From Actinobacteria bacterium OV450 (GTDB lineage: Bacteria; Actinomycetota; Actinomycetes; Streptomycetales; Streptomycetaceae), in contig LJCW01000275.1 of NCBI GenBank assembly GCA_001298555.1, positions 1 to 64,000 on the forward strand: a stretch of DNA of 64,000 nucleotides, given 5' to 3'. This document shows positions 27,202-40,967 of the stretch, piece by piece. The notes beneath the pieces are model-generated. The model was given only the letters and a program-made list of their open reading frames with translations. It made no database searches and was not told the origin of the DNA. Each line of letters begins with the position of its first letter. Position 1 is the stretch's first letter. The translations under genes and the position numbers were made by a program.

Positions 27202-27426
27202 GGGGTAGGGCCGGGATAAGCGAGCGTTCGAGATGCTGCTATCGTCCGGTTCCAACTGCGGCATTGCGGGCGCGGGCATCTGAGCTGACGCCTGTTCCAT
27301 CGCGAGGCTCGATGCCTGATCGCCGCCCCCACACCCGTAACACCAGTCCAGTGCCGAACAGCGGCTGTGCGCCGCGCCGACACAACGAGGTTGCCGTACC
27401 TATGCGCCACGCTGAAGGAGCCCGCG

Positions 27427-28561
<1,135 letters not shown>

Positions 28562-28604
28562 GACGAGCCGCTACCACTAGTCCGATTAGACGAAAGGCAC
28601 TGAT

Positions 28605-29144
28605 GTGAACCTCCTGGTTCTCGCGGCCGAGACGGAAAACCCGCTCGTCCCGCCGATCCCCGAGCTCGTCATCGGTCTGATCGCCTTCGTCATCGTCTTC
28701 GGTTTCCTCGCGAAGAAGCTCCTCCCGAACATCAACAAGGTTCTGGACGAGCGTCGTGAGCAGATCGAGGGCGGTATCGAGAAGGCTGAGGCCGCTCAGA
28801 CCGAGGCCCAGAGCGTGCTGGAGCAGTACAAGGCCCAGCTCGCCGAAGCCCGGCACGAGGCCGCGCGCCTGCGCCAGGAAGCGCTGGAGCAGGGCACTGC
28901 GCTGAAGGAAGAACTGCGCGCAGAGGGCCAGCGGCAGCGTGAGGAGATCATCGCTGCCGGCCACGCCCAGATCGCGGCCGACCGCAAGGCCGCCTCTCAG
29001 GCGCTGCGCCAGGACGTGGGCAAGCTCGCCACCGACCTGGCCGGAAAGCTCGTCGGCGAGTCCCTCGAGGACGCCGCCCGGCAGAGCCGCACGATCGACC
29101 GCTTCCTCAGCGAGCTTGAGGAGAAGGCCGAGGCGGCCCGATGA
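28605..29144 (+). CDS. atpF: ATP synthase Fo subunit b
   Basis: 179 residues: one N-terminal membrane helix (about 19-40) and a long charged coiled coil, forming the peripheral stalk. GTG 28605 with GAAAGG 8 bases upstream. The stop overlaps the atpH start (ATGA), so the two stalk subunits are translationally coupled. Actinobacterial peripheral stalk is one b plus b-delta in mycobacteria, but here b and delta are separate, as in other streptomycetes. Confidence 0.96.
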   Translation: MNLLVLAAETENPLVPPIPELVIGLIAFVIVFGFLAKKLLPNINKVLDERREQIEGGIEKAEAAQTEAQSVLEQYKAQLAEARHEAARLRQEALEQGTALKEELRAEGQRQREEIIAAGHAQIAADRKAASQALRQDVGKLATDLAGKLVGESLEDAARQSRTIDRFLSELEEKAEAAR

Positions 29145-29956
29145 ACGGAGCGAGCCGCGAGGCGCTGGCCTCCGCGCGCGAGCGTCTCGACGCGCTGACG
29201 GACAACACGTCCGTCGACGCGGCGAAGCTCGCCGGTGAGCTGGCAGCCGTCACCGCGCTGCTCGACCGTGAGGTCTCGCTGCGTCGGGTCATCACGGACC
29301 CGGCGCAGTCCGGCGAGGCCAAGGCCGAGCTGGTGGGTCGACTGCTGGGCGCCCAGGTCGGCGGGGAGACCCTCGACCTGGTGTCGGGCATGGCCCGGTC
29401 CCGCTGGTCGCAGTCCCGCGACCTGGTGGACGCGCTGGAGGAGCTGGCGGCCACCGCCGACCTCACGGCGGCCCAGCAGGCCGGCGCGCTGGACGACGTC
29501 GAGGACGAGCTGTTCCGCTTCGGCCGGATCGTCGCCTCGAACACCGAGCTGCGGGCCGCGCTGACCGACCGGGCGGCCTCCGCCTCCGCCAAGAGCGAGC
29601 TGCTGCGCAGCCTGCTCGGCGGCAAGGCGAACGCCGTCACCGAGCGTCTGGTCACGCGTCTCGTCACGCACCCGCGTGGACGTAGCCTGGAAGCGGGACT
29701 GGAGTCCCTCTCCAAGCTCGCCGCCGAGCGCCGTGACCGCATGGTCGCCACCGTGACCAGCGCGGTTCCGCTCAGCGACGTGCAGAAGCAGCGTCTCGGC
29801 GCGGTGCTTGCCAAGCTGTACGGCCGCCAGATGCACCTGAACCTCGACGTGGACCCCGCGGTCCTCGGCGGGATCTCGGTGCGGGTCGGCGACGAGGTCA
29901 TCGACGGCACCATCGCGGACCGCCTCGCCGAGGCGTCCCGCCGCATGGCCGGCTGA
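29141..29956 (+). CDS. atpH: ATP synthase F1 subunit delta
   Basis: 271 residues, longer than the about 180 of E. coli, as usual in actinobacteria: an N-terminal extension of about 90 residues precedes the core OSCP/delta domain (RVSRFGRIVASNTELRAAL-like region, TEHPRGRSLEAGL-like region, VTSAVPLSDVQKQRLGAVLAKLYGRQMHLNLDVDPAVLGG). Links the b stalk to the top of F1. ATG overlaps the atpF stop by four bases. A structured 129-base gap follows before atpA. Confidence 0.95.
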   Translation: MNGASREALASARERLDALTDNTSVDAAKLAGELAAVTALLDREVSLRRVITDPAQSGEAKAELVGRLLGAQVGGETLDLVSGMARSRWSQSRDLVDALEELAATADLTAAQQAGALDDVEDELFRFGRIVASNTELRAALTDRAASASAKSELLRSLLGGKANAVTERLVTRLVTHPRGRSLEAGLESLSKLAAERRDRMVATVTSAVPLSDVQKQRLGAVLAKLYGRQMHLNLDVDPAVLGGISVRVGDEVIDGTIADRLAEASRRMAG

Positions 29957-29993
29957 CCAGCCACCAATAGAACAACGCATTCCTAGCGGCCCG

Positions 29994-30065
29994 GTTGGGC
30001 CGTGCAGAACTTGCAGAAGATTCCTGGGGGTCACCCCCAGACCCCTAAGAAGCTTCAGGCCCAAC
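29994..30065 (+). repeat. Nested inverted repeats in the atpH-atpA gap
   Basis: Outer arms GTTGGGCC (29994-30001) and GGCCCAAC (30058-30065) enclose a compact hairpin CTGGGGGT-CA-CCCCCAG (30024-30040). The small inner palindrome resembles dispersed Streptomyces repeats. The structure ends at the atpA ribosome site region. Confidence 0.7.
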
Positions 30066-30085
30066 AAGGAGAGCAGGGAACCCAG

Positions 30086-31681
30086 ATGGCGGAGCTCACG
30101 ATCCGGCCGGAGGAGATCCGGGACGCACTGGAGAACTTTGTCCAGTCGTACCAGCCGGACGCGGCCTCGCGCGAGGAGGTCGGAACGGTCAGCGTTGCCG
30201 GCGACGGCATCGCGAAGGTGGAGGGCCTGCCCTCCGCCATGGCGAACGAGCTGCTGAAGTTCGAGGACGGCACCCTCGGTCTCGCCCTCAACCTCGAGGA
30301 GCGCGAGATCGGTGCGATCGTCCTCGGCGAGTTCAGCGGTATCGAGGAGGGCCAGCCGGTGCAGCGCACCGGTGAGGTTCTCTCCGTAGGTGTCGGCGAG
30401 GGCTACCTCGGCCGCGTTGTCGACCCGCTCGGCAACCCGATCGACGGCCTCGGCGAGATCGCGACCGAAGGCCGCCGCGCCCTCGAGCTGCAGGCCCCGG
30501 GCGTCATGGTCCGTAAGTCGGTGCACGAGCCCATGCAGACCGGCTACAAGGCCGTCGACGCGATGGTGCCGATCGGCCGTGGCCAGCGTCAGCTGATCAT
30601 TGGTGACCGTCAGACCGGCAAGACCGCTCTGGCCGTCGACACGATCATCAACCAGCGCGACAACTGGCGCTCCGGCGACGTGAACAAGCAGGTCCGCTGC
30701 ATCTACGTCGCCATCGGCCAGAAGGGCTCGACCATCGCGTCCGTTCGCGGCGCCCTGGAAGAGGCCGGCGCGCTCGAGTACACGACGATCGTCGCCGCCC
30801 CGGCGTCCGACCCGGCCGGCTTCAAGTACCTGGCGCCGTACACCGGTTCCGCCATCGGCCAGCACTGGATGTACGCCGGCAAGCACGTCCTGATCATCTT
30901 CGACGACCTGTCGAAGCAGGCCGACGCCTACCGCGCCGTGTCGCTGCTGCTGCGCCGCCCGCCGGGCCGTGAGGCCTACCCGGGTGACGTCTTCTACCTG
31001 CACTCGCGTCTGCTGGAGCGCTGCGCCAAGCTCTCCGACGAGATGGGTGCCGGTTCGATGACCGGTCTGCCGATCGTCGAGACCAAGGCGAACGACGTGT
31101 CGGCGTTCATCCCGACCAACGTCATCTCCATCACCGACGGCCAGTGCTTCCTGGAGTCCGACCTGTTCAACGCGGGCCAGCGCCCGGCGCTGAACGTCGG
31201 TATCTCGGTCTCCCGCGTCGGTGGCTCCGCGCAGCACAAGGCCATGAAGCAGGTTTCCGGCCGTCTGCGCGTGGACCTCGCCCAGTACCGCGAGCTGGAG
31301 GCGTTCGCCGCCTTCGGTTCCGACCTGGACGCCGCGTCGAAGGCTTCGCTGGAGCGCGGCAAGCGCATGGTCGAGCTGCTGAAGCAGGGCCAGTACCAGC
31401 CGATGCCCGTCGAGGAGCAGGTCGTCTCCGTCTGGGCCGGTACCACCGGCAAGATGGACGACGTCCCCGTCAACGACATCCGCCGCTTCGAGTCGGAGCT
31501 GCTGGAGCACCTGCGCCGCGAGCGCAAGGACCTCCTCACCTCCATCGCGGAGGGCGGCAAGATGTCGGACGACACCCTGACGTCGGTCGCGGACGCCATC
31601 GCTGCCTTCAAGCAGCAGTTCGAGACCTCTGACGGCAAGCTCCTGGGCGAGGACGCTCCGGCCGTCAACGTCTCCAAGTGA
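30086..31681 (+). CDS. atpA: ATP synthase F1 subunit alpha
   Basis: 531 residues, non-catalytic nucleotide-binding subunit. Beta-barrel domain, then Walker A GDRQTGKT (173-180), the Arg-finger region near SVGDGSDLG-type loops (here [21 protein letters not shown]), and a C-terminal extension of about 25 residues longer than E. coli, typical of actinobacteria. Start ATG 30086 matches family N-terminus [17 protein letters not shown] is 14 bases away with a nearer weak GGGAA. Confidence 0.97.
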   Translation: MAELTIRPEEIRDALENFVQSYQPDAASREEVGTVSVAGDGIAKVEGLPSAMANELLKFEDGTLGLALNLEEREIGAIVLGEFSGIEEGQPVQRTGEVLSVGVGEGYLGRVVDPLGNPIDGLGEIATEGRRALELQAPGVMVRKSVHEPMQTGYKAVDAMVPIGRGQRQLIIGDRQTGKTALAVDTIINQRDNWRSGDVNKQVRCIYVAIGQKGSTIASVRGALEEAGALEYTTIVAAPASDPAGFKYLAPYTGSAIGQHWMYAGKHVLIIFDDLSKQADAYRAVSLLLRRPPGREAYPGDVFYLHSRLLERCAKLSDEMGAGSMTGLPIVETKANDVSAFIPTNVISITDGQCFLESDLFNAGQRPALNVGISVSRVGGSAQHKAMKQVSGRLRVDLAQYRELEAFAAFGSDLDAASKASLERGKRMVELLKQGQYQPMPVEEQVVSVWAGTTGKMDDVPVNDIRRFESELLEHLRRERKDLLTSIAEGGKMSDDTLTSVADAIAAFKQQFETSDGKLLGEDAPAVNVSK

Positions 31682-31701
31682 CGACGGAAGGGACCTGACT
31701 C

Positions 31702-34061
<2,360 letters not shown>

Positions 34062-34129
34062 TCCGGCGCGCTCCGCACGGAGCGCATCCGGTTCGAAGGC
34101 CCTGCCGGTTCGCCGGCTGGTGTCTCGTC

Positions 34130-34160
34130 GGAGAGGGGCGGGTGTGTCCCGTCCCTCTCC
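34130..34160 (+). terminator. Strong hairpin inside the atp operon, between atpD and atpC
   Basis: 13-bp stem with one G.U pair (34130-34142 with 34148-34160) and a 5-base loop. A smaller GCGCTC/GAGCGC hairpin sits at 34068-34085. It should reduce transcription into atpC or stabilise upstream mRNA. Confidence 0.7.
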
Positions 34161-34225
34161 CCACGCCCATTAGAATTTGACCCAACACCCGGCTGACCCG
34201 CCGGGTGGTGACCCGAGGAGCCACC

Positions 34226-34600
34226 TTGGCTGCTGAGCTGCACGTCGAGCTGGTCGCGGCGGACCGCAATGTCTGGTCCGGCGAGGCCACCCTGGTCGTC
34301 GCCCGCACCACGTCCGGCGACATCGGCGTCATGCCCGGTCACCAGCCGCTTCTCGGTGTGCTGGAATCGGGCCCGGTGACCATCCGTACCAGCGAGGGCA
34401 ACACTGTCGTCGCCGCGGTGCACGGCGGATTCATCTCGTTCGCGGACAACAAGTTGTCCCTGCTGGCCGAGATCGCCGAGCTCGCCGACGAGATTGACGT
34501 CCAGCGGGCGGAGCGGGCACTGGAGCGCGCGAAGTCGGAGGCCGATGCGGCCGCCGAGCGTCGCGCCGATGTCCGGCTGCGCGCGGTCACGGGGCACTGA
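34226..34600 (+). CDS. atpC: ATP synthase F1 subunit epsilon
   Basis: 124 residues. N-terminal beta sandwich (LHVELVAADRNVWSGEATLVVARTTSGDIGVMPGHQPLLGVLESG) and C-terminal helical hairpin (ELADEIDVQRAERALERAKSEADAAAERRADVRLRA) that can block rotation. TTG 34226 chosen: GAGGAG ends 6 bases upstream. GTG 34205/34208 would add residues with no ribosome site. Confidence 0.94.
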   Translation: MAAELHVELVAADRNVWSGEATLVVARTTSGDIGVMPGHQPLLGVLESGPVTIRTSEGNTVVAAVHGGFISFADNKLSLLAEIAELADEIDVQRAERALERAKSEADAAAERRADVRLRAVTGH

Positions 34601-34624
34601 GCCCCGTACCGAACAGGTTTGAGA

Positions 34625-34674
34625 CCTCAGCCGCGGTCCGGTCTGGAATTTTCCAGACCGGGTCGCGGCTGAGG
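34625..34674 (+). terminator. atp operon terminator
   Basis: About 22-24 bp stem, arms 34625-34648 and 34651-34674 with two G.U pairs at mid-stem and an AATT tip, 25 bases after the atpC stop. One of the strongest hairpins in the window. Confidence 0.95.
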
Positions 34675-34722
34675 CGATGCAGGTCGTTTTTCGTTTGAGG
34701 TATTCGATGAGCGAGGAGGTCG

Positions 34723-35175
34723 GTGAAGATGCTCCTCGCTCTGCTTGTGAGCGGCCTGGTCGTAGCCCTGGTGGTGATCGGGCTGTTTGTGTTCGGGCTG
34801 CGCCGCAGACTGATCCAGCGTTCCGGCGGCACCTTCGACTGCAGCCTGCGGTGGGGGGTGTCCGAGGAACCCGACATCTCCGGCAAGGGCTGGGTGTACG
34901 GGGTCGCCCGCTACAGCGGTGACCGGATCGAGTGGTTCCGCGTCTTCTCGTACTCCCCGAGGCCGCGCCGGCTGCTGGAGCGTGCCTCCATCGAGGTGGT
35001 CGCCCGCCGCGCCCCCGAGGGCGAGGAGGAACTGGCCCTGCTGTCCGACGCCGTCGTGCTCTGCTGTCTCCACCGCGGGACCCGCCTGGAGCTGGCGATG
35101 AGCGAGGACGCGCTGACCGGTTTCCTGGCCTGGCTGGAGGCCGCGCCTCCGGGGCAGAGGGTGAACGTGGCCTGA
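34723..35175 (+). CDS. DUF2550 membrane-anchored protein
   Basis: 150 residues. One N-terminal membrane helix (about 4-26, LLALLVSGLVVALVVIGLFVFGL), then a PH-like small beta domain (RRRLIQRSGGTFDCSLRW, WVYGVARYSGDRIEWFRVFSYSPRPRRLLERASIEVV, LELAMSEDALTGFLAWLEAAPPG). DUF2550 proteins are actinobacterial, always next to atpC, with unknown function. GTG 34723 with GAGGAGG 5 bases upstream. It has its own unit after the atp terminator. Confidence 0.9.
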   Translation: MKMLLALLVSGLVVALVVIGLFVFGLRRRLIQRSGGTFDCSLRWGVSEEPDISGKGWVYGVARYSGDRIEWFRVFSYSPRPRRLLERASIEVVARRAPEGEEELALLSDAVVLCCLHRGTRLELAMSEDALTGFLAWLEAAPPGQRVNVA

Positions 35176-35254
35176 GGGCCTTTGGGCCTGAGGGCCCCAG
35201 GGCCTGGGGTCTGGGCGTCGGGGCCGCGCCGTGCGAGCGGCGCGTGGAGAAGGA

Positions 35255-35296
35255 GGAGCCGGGGAGACGGGGGGCGGACCCCGTCTCCCCGGCTCC
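35255..35296. terminator. Bidirectional terminator DUF2550 gene / chitinase gene
   Basis: Perfect 18-bp stem (arms 35255-35272 and 35279-35296) with a 6-base loop between two convergent genes. Confidence 0.92.
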
Positions 35297-35323
35297 GTCG
35301 TGCACCGGGCCGGCAGGTGGGGG

Positions 35324-37171
<1,848 letters not shown>

Positions 37172-37282
37172 GGGTGCTCCTCCGGAGGTCCGTCGCCGCC
37201 GTGGGGCCGGCTGCGACATGGGGGTGGGACCTGCGCCGCCCGTGAGCACGCTTGTCATGGCGCGCTCACCACAGTTGCCGCG

Positions 37283-37324
37283 AGCGTAGAAAGGTCTGGA
37301 CCAACCGTCAAGAGGTCCAGACCT
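37283..37324 (-). promoter_or_regulatory. chiC promoter with direct repeats
   Basis: Minus strand: TTGACG (-35, plus 37306-37311), 17-base spacer, TACGCT (-10, plus 37283-37288). The 12-base repeats AGGTCTGGACCT (plus 37313-37324) and TGGTCCAGACCT (plus 37292-37303) flank the -35. They match the direct-repeat operator of Streptomyces chitinase genes and overlap the DasR-site consensus (TGGTCTAGACCA). Confidence 0.9.
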
Positions 37325-37362
37325 TCACCCGGCTCGCGCAGCAGCCCCGCCCCATCGGCCCG

Positions 37363-38016
37363 CTAGACCCCCAACTCCTGTGCCAGCACCGCCGCTTGGA
37401 GGCGACTGCGCAGGTCGAGCTTTCCCAGCAGCCTGCTGACGTGCGTCTTCACCGTCGCCTCCGCCATCTCCAGCCGCACCGCGATCTCCGCGTTCGACAG
37501 CCCCTCACCCAGACACCCGAGCACCTCCCGCTCCCGGCGCGTCAGCGAGGCCACCGCCGCGGCCGTCTCCGGCGCCACCGAGGCCTTCACCGGCTGCGGA
37601 GCCGCGAACTCGGCGATCAGCCGCCGGGTCACCGCCGGCGCGATCAGGCCCTCCCCGCGGGCTACCGTCCGTACCGCCGCGATCAGCTCCGCCGCGTCCG
37701 CGTTCTTCAGCAGGAAGCCCGCCGCCCCCGCCCGCAGGGCGCCGAACACGTACTCGTCCAGGTCGAAGGTGGTCAGCACCAGCACGTCGGCCAGTCCCTC
37801 CGCCACCACCTGGCGGGTCGCCGACACCCCGTCGAGCCGCGGCATCTGCACGTCCATGAGGACGAGATCCGGCCGCAGCTCCCGGGCCGCCCGCACCGCC
37901 TCCTCGCCGTCCGCCGCCTCGCCCACGACCTCGATGTCGCCCGCGCTGCGCAGGATCAGCACCAGACCGGCCCGTACCGCGCTCTGGTCCTCGGCCACCA
38001 CGACCCGGATGCTCAT
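37363..38016 (-). CDS. chiR: Response regulator, NarL/LuxR type (chitinase regulator)
   Basis: 217 residues. Receiver domain with phospho-acceptor D55 (LVLMDVQMPRLDG), T in VLTTFD and K in FLLKNADA; C-terminal LuxR-type helix-turn-helix (LTRREREVLGCLGEGLSNAEIAVRLEMAEATVKTHVSRLLGKL, about 150-195). ATG overlaps the stop of chiS (ATGA). It ends 40 bases before the chiC promoter region on the same strand. In Streptomyces coelicolor this pair activates chiC in response to chitin. Confidence 0.92.
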   Translation of the reverse strand: MSIRVVVAEDQSAVRAGLVLILRSAGDIEVVGEAADGEEAVRAARELRPDLVLMDVQMPRLDGVSATRQVVAEGLADVLVLTTFDLDEYVFGALRAGAAGFLLKNADAAELIAAVRTVARGEGLIAPAVTRRLIAEFAAPQPVKASVAPETAAAVASLTRREREVLGCLGEGLSNAEIAVRLEMAEATVKTHVSRLLGKLDLRSRLQAAVLAQELGV

Positions 38017-39374
38017 CCGGCCACCGCCCTCTCCTCGGCGGGCAGCTGCGCCCGCACCTGCCAAACCGATCCCGCCCGGCCCGCCGAGAACTCCCCGCCC
38101 AGCAGCTCCGTCCGCTCCTGCATGCCGACCAGCCCGGCTCCCGAGCCGGGGGCGCGGGGACCCGGCCGGTCCCCGTAGGGGGAGTCCACCCGTACGGTCA
38201 GCAGCCCGTCCGCGCGCGCCACGCCGACCCGGACCGTGCCCGGGACGGCGTGCTTGAGGGCGTTCGTCAGCGACTCCTGGACGATCCGGTACGCAGCCAG
38301 CTCCACGGGGGCCGGCAACGGTTCCCCGGGCGGCCGCTCGTCGAGGAGTACGAAGTCCAGCCCGCTCGCGGCACCGTTGACGCGGGCCTGGCCCAGGAGG
38401 GCGTCGAGCCCGTCGAGGGAGGGCGTGGCGACCGCCTCCTGCTCCGCGCCCGCGTCCCGCAGCAGCCCGATCAGGCGGCGCATTTCGGCCAGCCCCTGCA
38501 CGCTGTTCTCCCGGATCACCCCGAGGGCCTCCCGGCTCGTCGCGGGGGAGTCGATCGACAGCGCGGCCGTGGAGTGGATGGCGATGGCGGACAGGTGGTT
38601 GGCCACCATGTCGTGCAGCTCGCGGGCCATCCGGGCCCGCTCGGCGGTCACGGCCTGACTGCGGTCCATCTCGGCCAGCAGCGCCGTCTGCTCGGCGCGC
38701 AGCCGGGCGGCCTCGGCGGCCTCGCGGTGGTTGCGCAGGGTGGCGCCGGTCAGGGCCGGGCCGAAGCACACGATGCCGGTGAGCACGCCGATCATCAGGG
38801 ACTGCGGGGTGCGCAGCCAGGCCACGAAGGTGACGGTGACGGCGATGGTGATCAGGCCCGTGGTGACCGGCAGCCGCCGGGCCATGGCGGGTTTGCCGTA
38901 GACGACGGCCGCGTACATCAGGTCCGTGAAGATCACGACGGTGGCCAGATTTCCCACGGTGAACTGGTCGGCGATCACCCCCACCGTGCCGACGGCCAGG
39001 GTGGTGTGGGGCGCGGTGCGGCGCAGCAGTTCCATCGGGCCGAGCGCCAGGAGCGGGACCAGGGCCGCCCAGGCGGGGAGGAGGTGCCGGTCGTTCATGT
39101 GGATGCCGAGCGACCAGAGCAGCAGGCCCGCGAGCAAGCTGACCACCGCGAGCAGGACGTCGTCGCGGTGGGGGCGGAAGATCCGGCCGGGCGCGGGCGC
39201 GGGCGCGGGCGCGGGCAAGGGCAAGGGCTCCGGCGCGCCCGGGGGCCCGTTCGGGGTCCGGGGCGGGGTCGGGGTCGGGGTCACGGTTCCATCCAACAGG
39301 GTGCGGCGGGTCCGCTTCGTCGGCGCCGGGGCGGAGACGCACGGCCCCCGCGCTACACCGAAGGATGCAGTCAC
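38013..39374 (-). CDS. chiS: Sensor histidine kinase (HisKA_3), chitinase regulator
   Basis: About 453 residues. A Pro/Ala-rich N-terminus (about 30-65, PAPAPAPAPG, encoded by hexamer repeats), five to six membrane helices (about 72-205), a HisKA_3 dimerisation domain with H254 in ARELHDMVANH, and a HATPase_c domain (AYRIVQESLTNALKHA; SGAGLVGMQERTELLGGEF). The start is uncertain: GTG 39374 gives the longest form; the next GTG, at VTPTPTPP (residue 31), has GGATGGA just upstream and may be the true one. Overlaps chiR by four bases. Confidence 0.88.
   Translation of the reverse strand: MTASFGVARGPCVSAPAPTKRTRRTLLDGTVTPTPTPPRTPNGPPGAPEPLPLPAPAPAPAPGRIFRPHRDDVLLAVVSLLAGLLLWSLGIHMNDRHLLPAWAALVPLLALGPMELLRRTAPHTTLAVGTVGVIADQFTVGNLATVVIFTDLMYAAVVYGKPAMARRLPVTTGLITIAVTVTFVAWLRTPQSLMIGVLTGIVCFGPALTGATLRNHREAAEAARLRAEQTALLAEMDRSQAVTAERARMARELHDMVANHLSAIAIHSTAALSIDSPATSREALGVIRENSVQGLAEMRRLIGLLRDAGAEQEAVATPSLDGLDALLGQARVNGAASGLDFVLLDERPPGEPLPAPVELAAYRIVQESLTNALKHAVPGTVRVGVARADGLLTVRVDSPYGDRPGPRAPGSGAGLVGMQERTELLGGEFSAGRAGSVWQVRAQLPAEERAVAG
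39191..39226. repeat. Hexanucleotide repeat in the 5' part of chiS
   Basis: GGGCGC repeated four times followed by GGGCAA twice on the plus strand, coding for the alternating Pro-Ala/Pro-Leu stretch before the first membrane helix of ChiS. Copy number could vary between strains without shifting the frame. Confidence 0.75.
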
Positions 39375-39474
39375 GGTTCGTCACCGGCGACGACGAAGCG
39401 GCCCGCACCGGAGGGGAGCCTGGAGGCAGTGGTCGTCGGCCGTCGCCGGCCGCTGGAGCGGAAGGGGGAACCAG

Positions 39475-40026
39475 GTGCTCGTCGCCCTGATCGTCACCTG
39501 CGAGATCGGCTTCTGGGTGCTGCTGGCCGGCGGACTGGCGCTGCGCTACCTCGGCGGGATGCCGCGGCTCGGGGCGGCGGTCCTGCTGTGCGAGCCGCTG
39601 CTGGAGCTCGTCCTGCTCGTGGTCACCACCCTGGACCTCAGGAACGGGGGAGAACCGGGCTGGACGCACGGCCTGGCCGCGCTGTACATCGGGTACACCG
39701 TCGGCTACGGCCACTACACGGTGCAATGGCTCGACCGGCACGCTGCGTACCGCTTCGGCGGCGGCCCGAAACCGCCCGGCCCGGCGTACGGGAGGGCCAG
39801 GGCGGTCCACGAGTGGAAGCTGTGGGCCCGCACCCTGGCCGGCGCGGCCGTCGCGCTCGCCCTGCTCCAGGCCGCGATCTGGTACGTGGGCGACGCGGCC
39901 GACACCGCCGGCCTGCAGGGCTGGCAGTTCGCCGTCCTGCGGCTGCTCGGCATCCACGCCGTCGTCGCCGCCACGTACACGATCTGGCCGCGCAAGGCCC
40001 CTGCGAGGCGGGGGGAGGGCGTCTAG
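39475..40026 (+). CDS. Hypothetical integral membrane protein
   Basis: 183 residues, four membrane helices (about 1-20, 30-50, 62-85, 115-135, with a further one at 148-165). GTG 39475 with GAAGGGGGAA 4-13 bases upstream starts the first helix (VLVALIVTCEIGFWVLLAGGLALRYL). WPRKAPARRGEGV forms the C-terminus. The coding region ends in a 4-base tail-to-tail overlap with the adenosyltransferase gene. Conserved in streptomycetes next to chiS; function unknown. Confidence 0.8.
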   Translation: MLVALIVTCEIGFWVLLAGGLALRYLGGMPRLGAAVLLCEPLLELVLLVVTTLDLRNGGEPGWTHGLAALYIGYTVGYGHYTVQWLDRHAAYRFGGGPKPPGPAYGRARAVHEWKLWARTLAGAAVALALLQAAIWYVGDAADTAGLQGWQFAVLRLLGIHAVVAATYTIWPRKAPARRGEGV

Positions 40027-40595
40027 CGCTCGCCGCCGGGCACCCAGAGGACGTCGCCGACCTCCTTGTTGGCCGTACGGGCCAGGATGAAGAGGAGGTC
40101 GGAGAGGCGGTTCAGGTAGGTGGCGGTCAGCGGGTTCATCACCTCGCCGTGCACCTCCAGCGCCGCCCAGGTGGAGCGCTCGGCACGCCGGACCACCGTG
40201 CACGCCTGGTGCAGCAGGGCCGCGCCGGGGGCGCCGCCGGGGAGGATGAAGCTGCGCAGCTTCTCCAGCCGCTCGTTGAAGAGGTCGCAGTCCGCTTCGA
40301 GTTTGTCGACGTAGAACTGTTCGACGCGCAGCGGCGGGTACTCGGGGTTCTCGACGACCGGGGTGCACAGGTCGGCGCCGACGTCGAACAGGTCGTTCTG
40401 CACCCGTACCAGGACCTTCACGACATCCTCCGGCAGGCTGCCGAGGGCGATCGCCGTGCCGATGGCCGCGTTGGCCTCGTTGGCGTCGGCGTAGGCGGAG
40501 ATCCGCAGATCGGTCTTGGCCGTGCGGCTCATGTCGCCGAGCGCGGTCGTGCCCTTGTCGCCGGTGCGGGTGTAGATGCGCGTGAGGTTCACCAT
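40023..40595 (-). CDS. Cob(I)alamin adenosyltransferase, PduO type
   Basis: 190 residues, four-helix-bundle ATP:corrinoid adenosyltransferase; makes adenosylcobalamin from cob(I)alamin and ATP. N-terminal IYTRTGDKGTTALGD (ATP site), ISAYADANEANAAIG, and VVRRAERSTWAAL, NRLSDLLFILARTAN near the C-terminus. ATG at plus 40593-40595; TACGCT (plus 40602-40607) is 6 bases before it, so the mRNA is probably leaderless. It would supply coenzyme to methylmalonyl-CoA mutase, whose accessory genes mce and meaB lie 18-20 kb to the right. Confidence 0.93.
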   Translation of the reverse strand: MVNLTRIYTRTGDKGTTALGDMSRTAKTDLRISAYADANEANAAIGTAIALGSLPEDVVKVLVRVQNDLFDVGADLCTPVVENPEYPPLRVEQFYVDKLEADCDLFNERLEKLRSFILPGGAPGAALLHQACTVVRRAERSTWAALEVHGEVMNPLTATYLNRLSDLLFILARTANKEVGDVLWVPGGER

Positions 40596-40967
40596 GTGGC
40601 CAGCGTAGTGAGGCCCGCCGGAGGATCGCACGCGCAGGCGCTCCCGTCCCCGGCGCCGTCCGCCGCTGGCCCCGAAATGAGCCCAGGCGGGCGGAGAGGT
40701 GACGTCTCGACCGAGATGTCCGGAATCTGGCGGCAGGTCGAACTGGCCGGGCGGATCGACGGCTTGGCGGGCTTCCCCTGTCCGGACGCCCGCGGGGCGG
40801 CGCGACTGCGGGCGGCCGGGGGCCGGTTGGGGCCAGCGGACGGCTGAGCCGTACCGGTGTGATGTCCGTCAGTTGAGACGTGACGCGTGTTACTTCGCGG
40901 TCACACGAACCTCCGCGAGCGCTAGTCTCCGCCGGAGAGGCTACGAAGCTGGGCCGGATGGAAGAAC
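40596..40967. other. Intergenic region between divergent adenosyltransferase and dehydrogenase genes
   Basis: Holds both promoters. For the dehydrogenase, TAGTCT at 40923-40928 is a fair -10, with GTCACA 17 bases before it. A possible 43-codon frame at 40716-40847 lacks a ribosome site. Otherwise nothing recognised. Confidence 0.4.

Noticed and set aside
28997..31510. 837-codon frame opposite atpF-atpH-atpA
   Set aside because: Antisense shadow of highly conserved ATP synthase genes, no ribosome site.
39191..39226. GGGCGC hexamer array as possible CRISPR or iteron array
   Set aside because: No spacers, and it codes for a Pro-Ala linker in ChiS.
40716..40847. Possible 43-residue protein starting MSGIWRQVELAG
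   Set aside because: No ribosome site, no recognised family and a composition expected by chance in GC-rich DNA.
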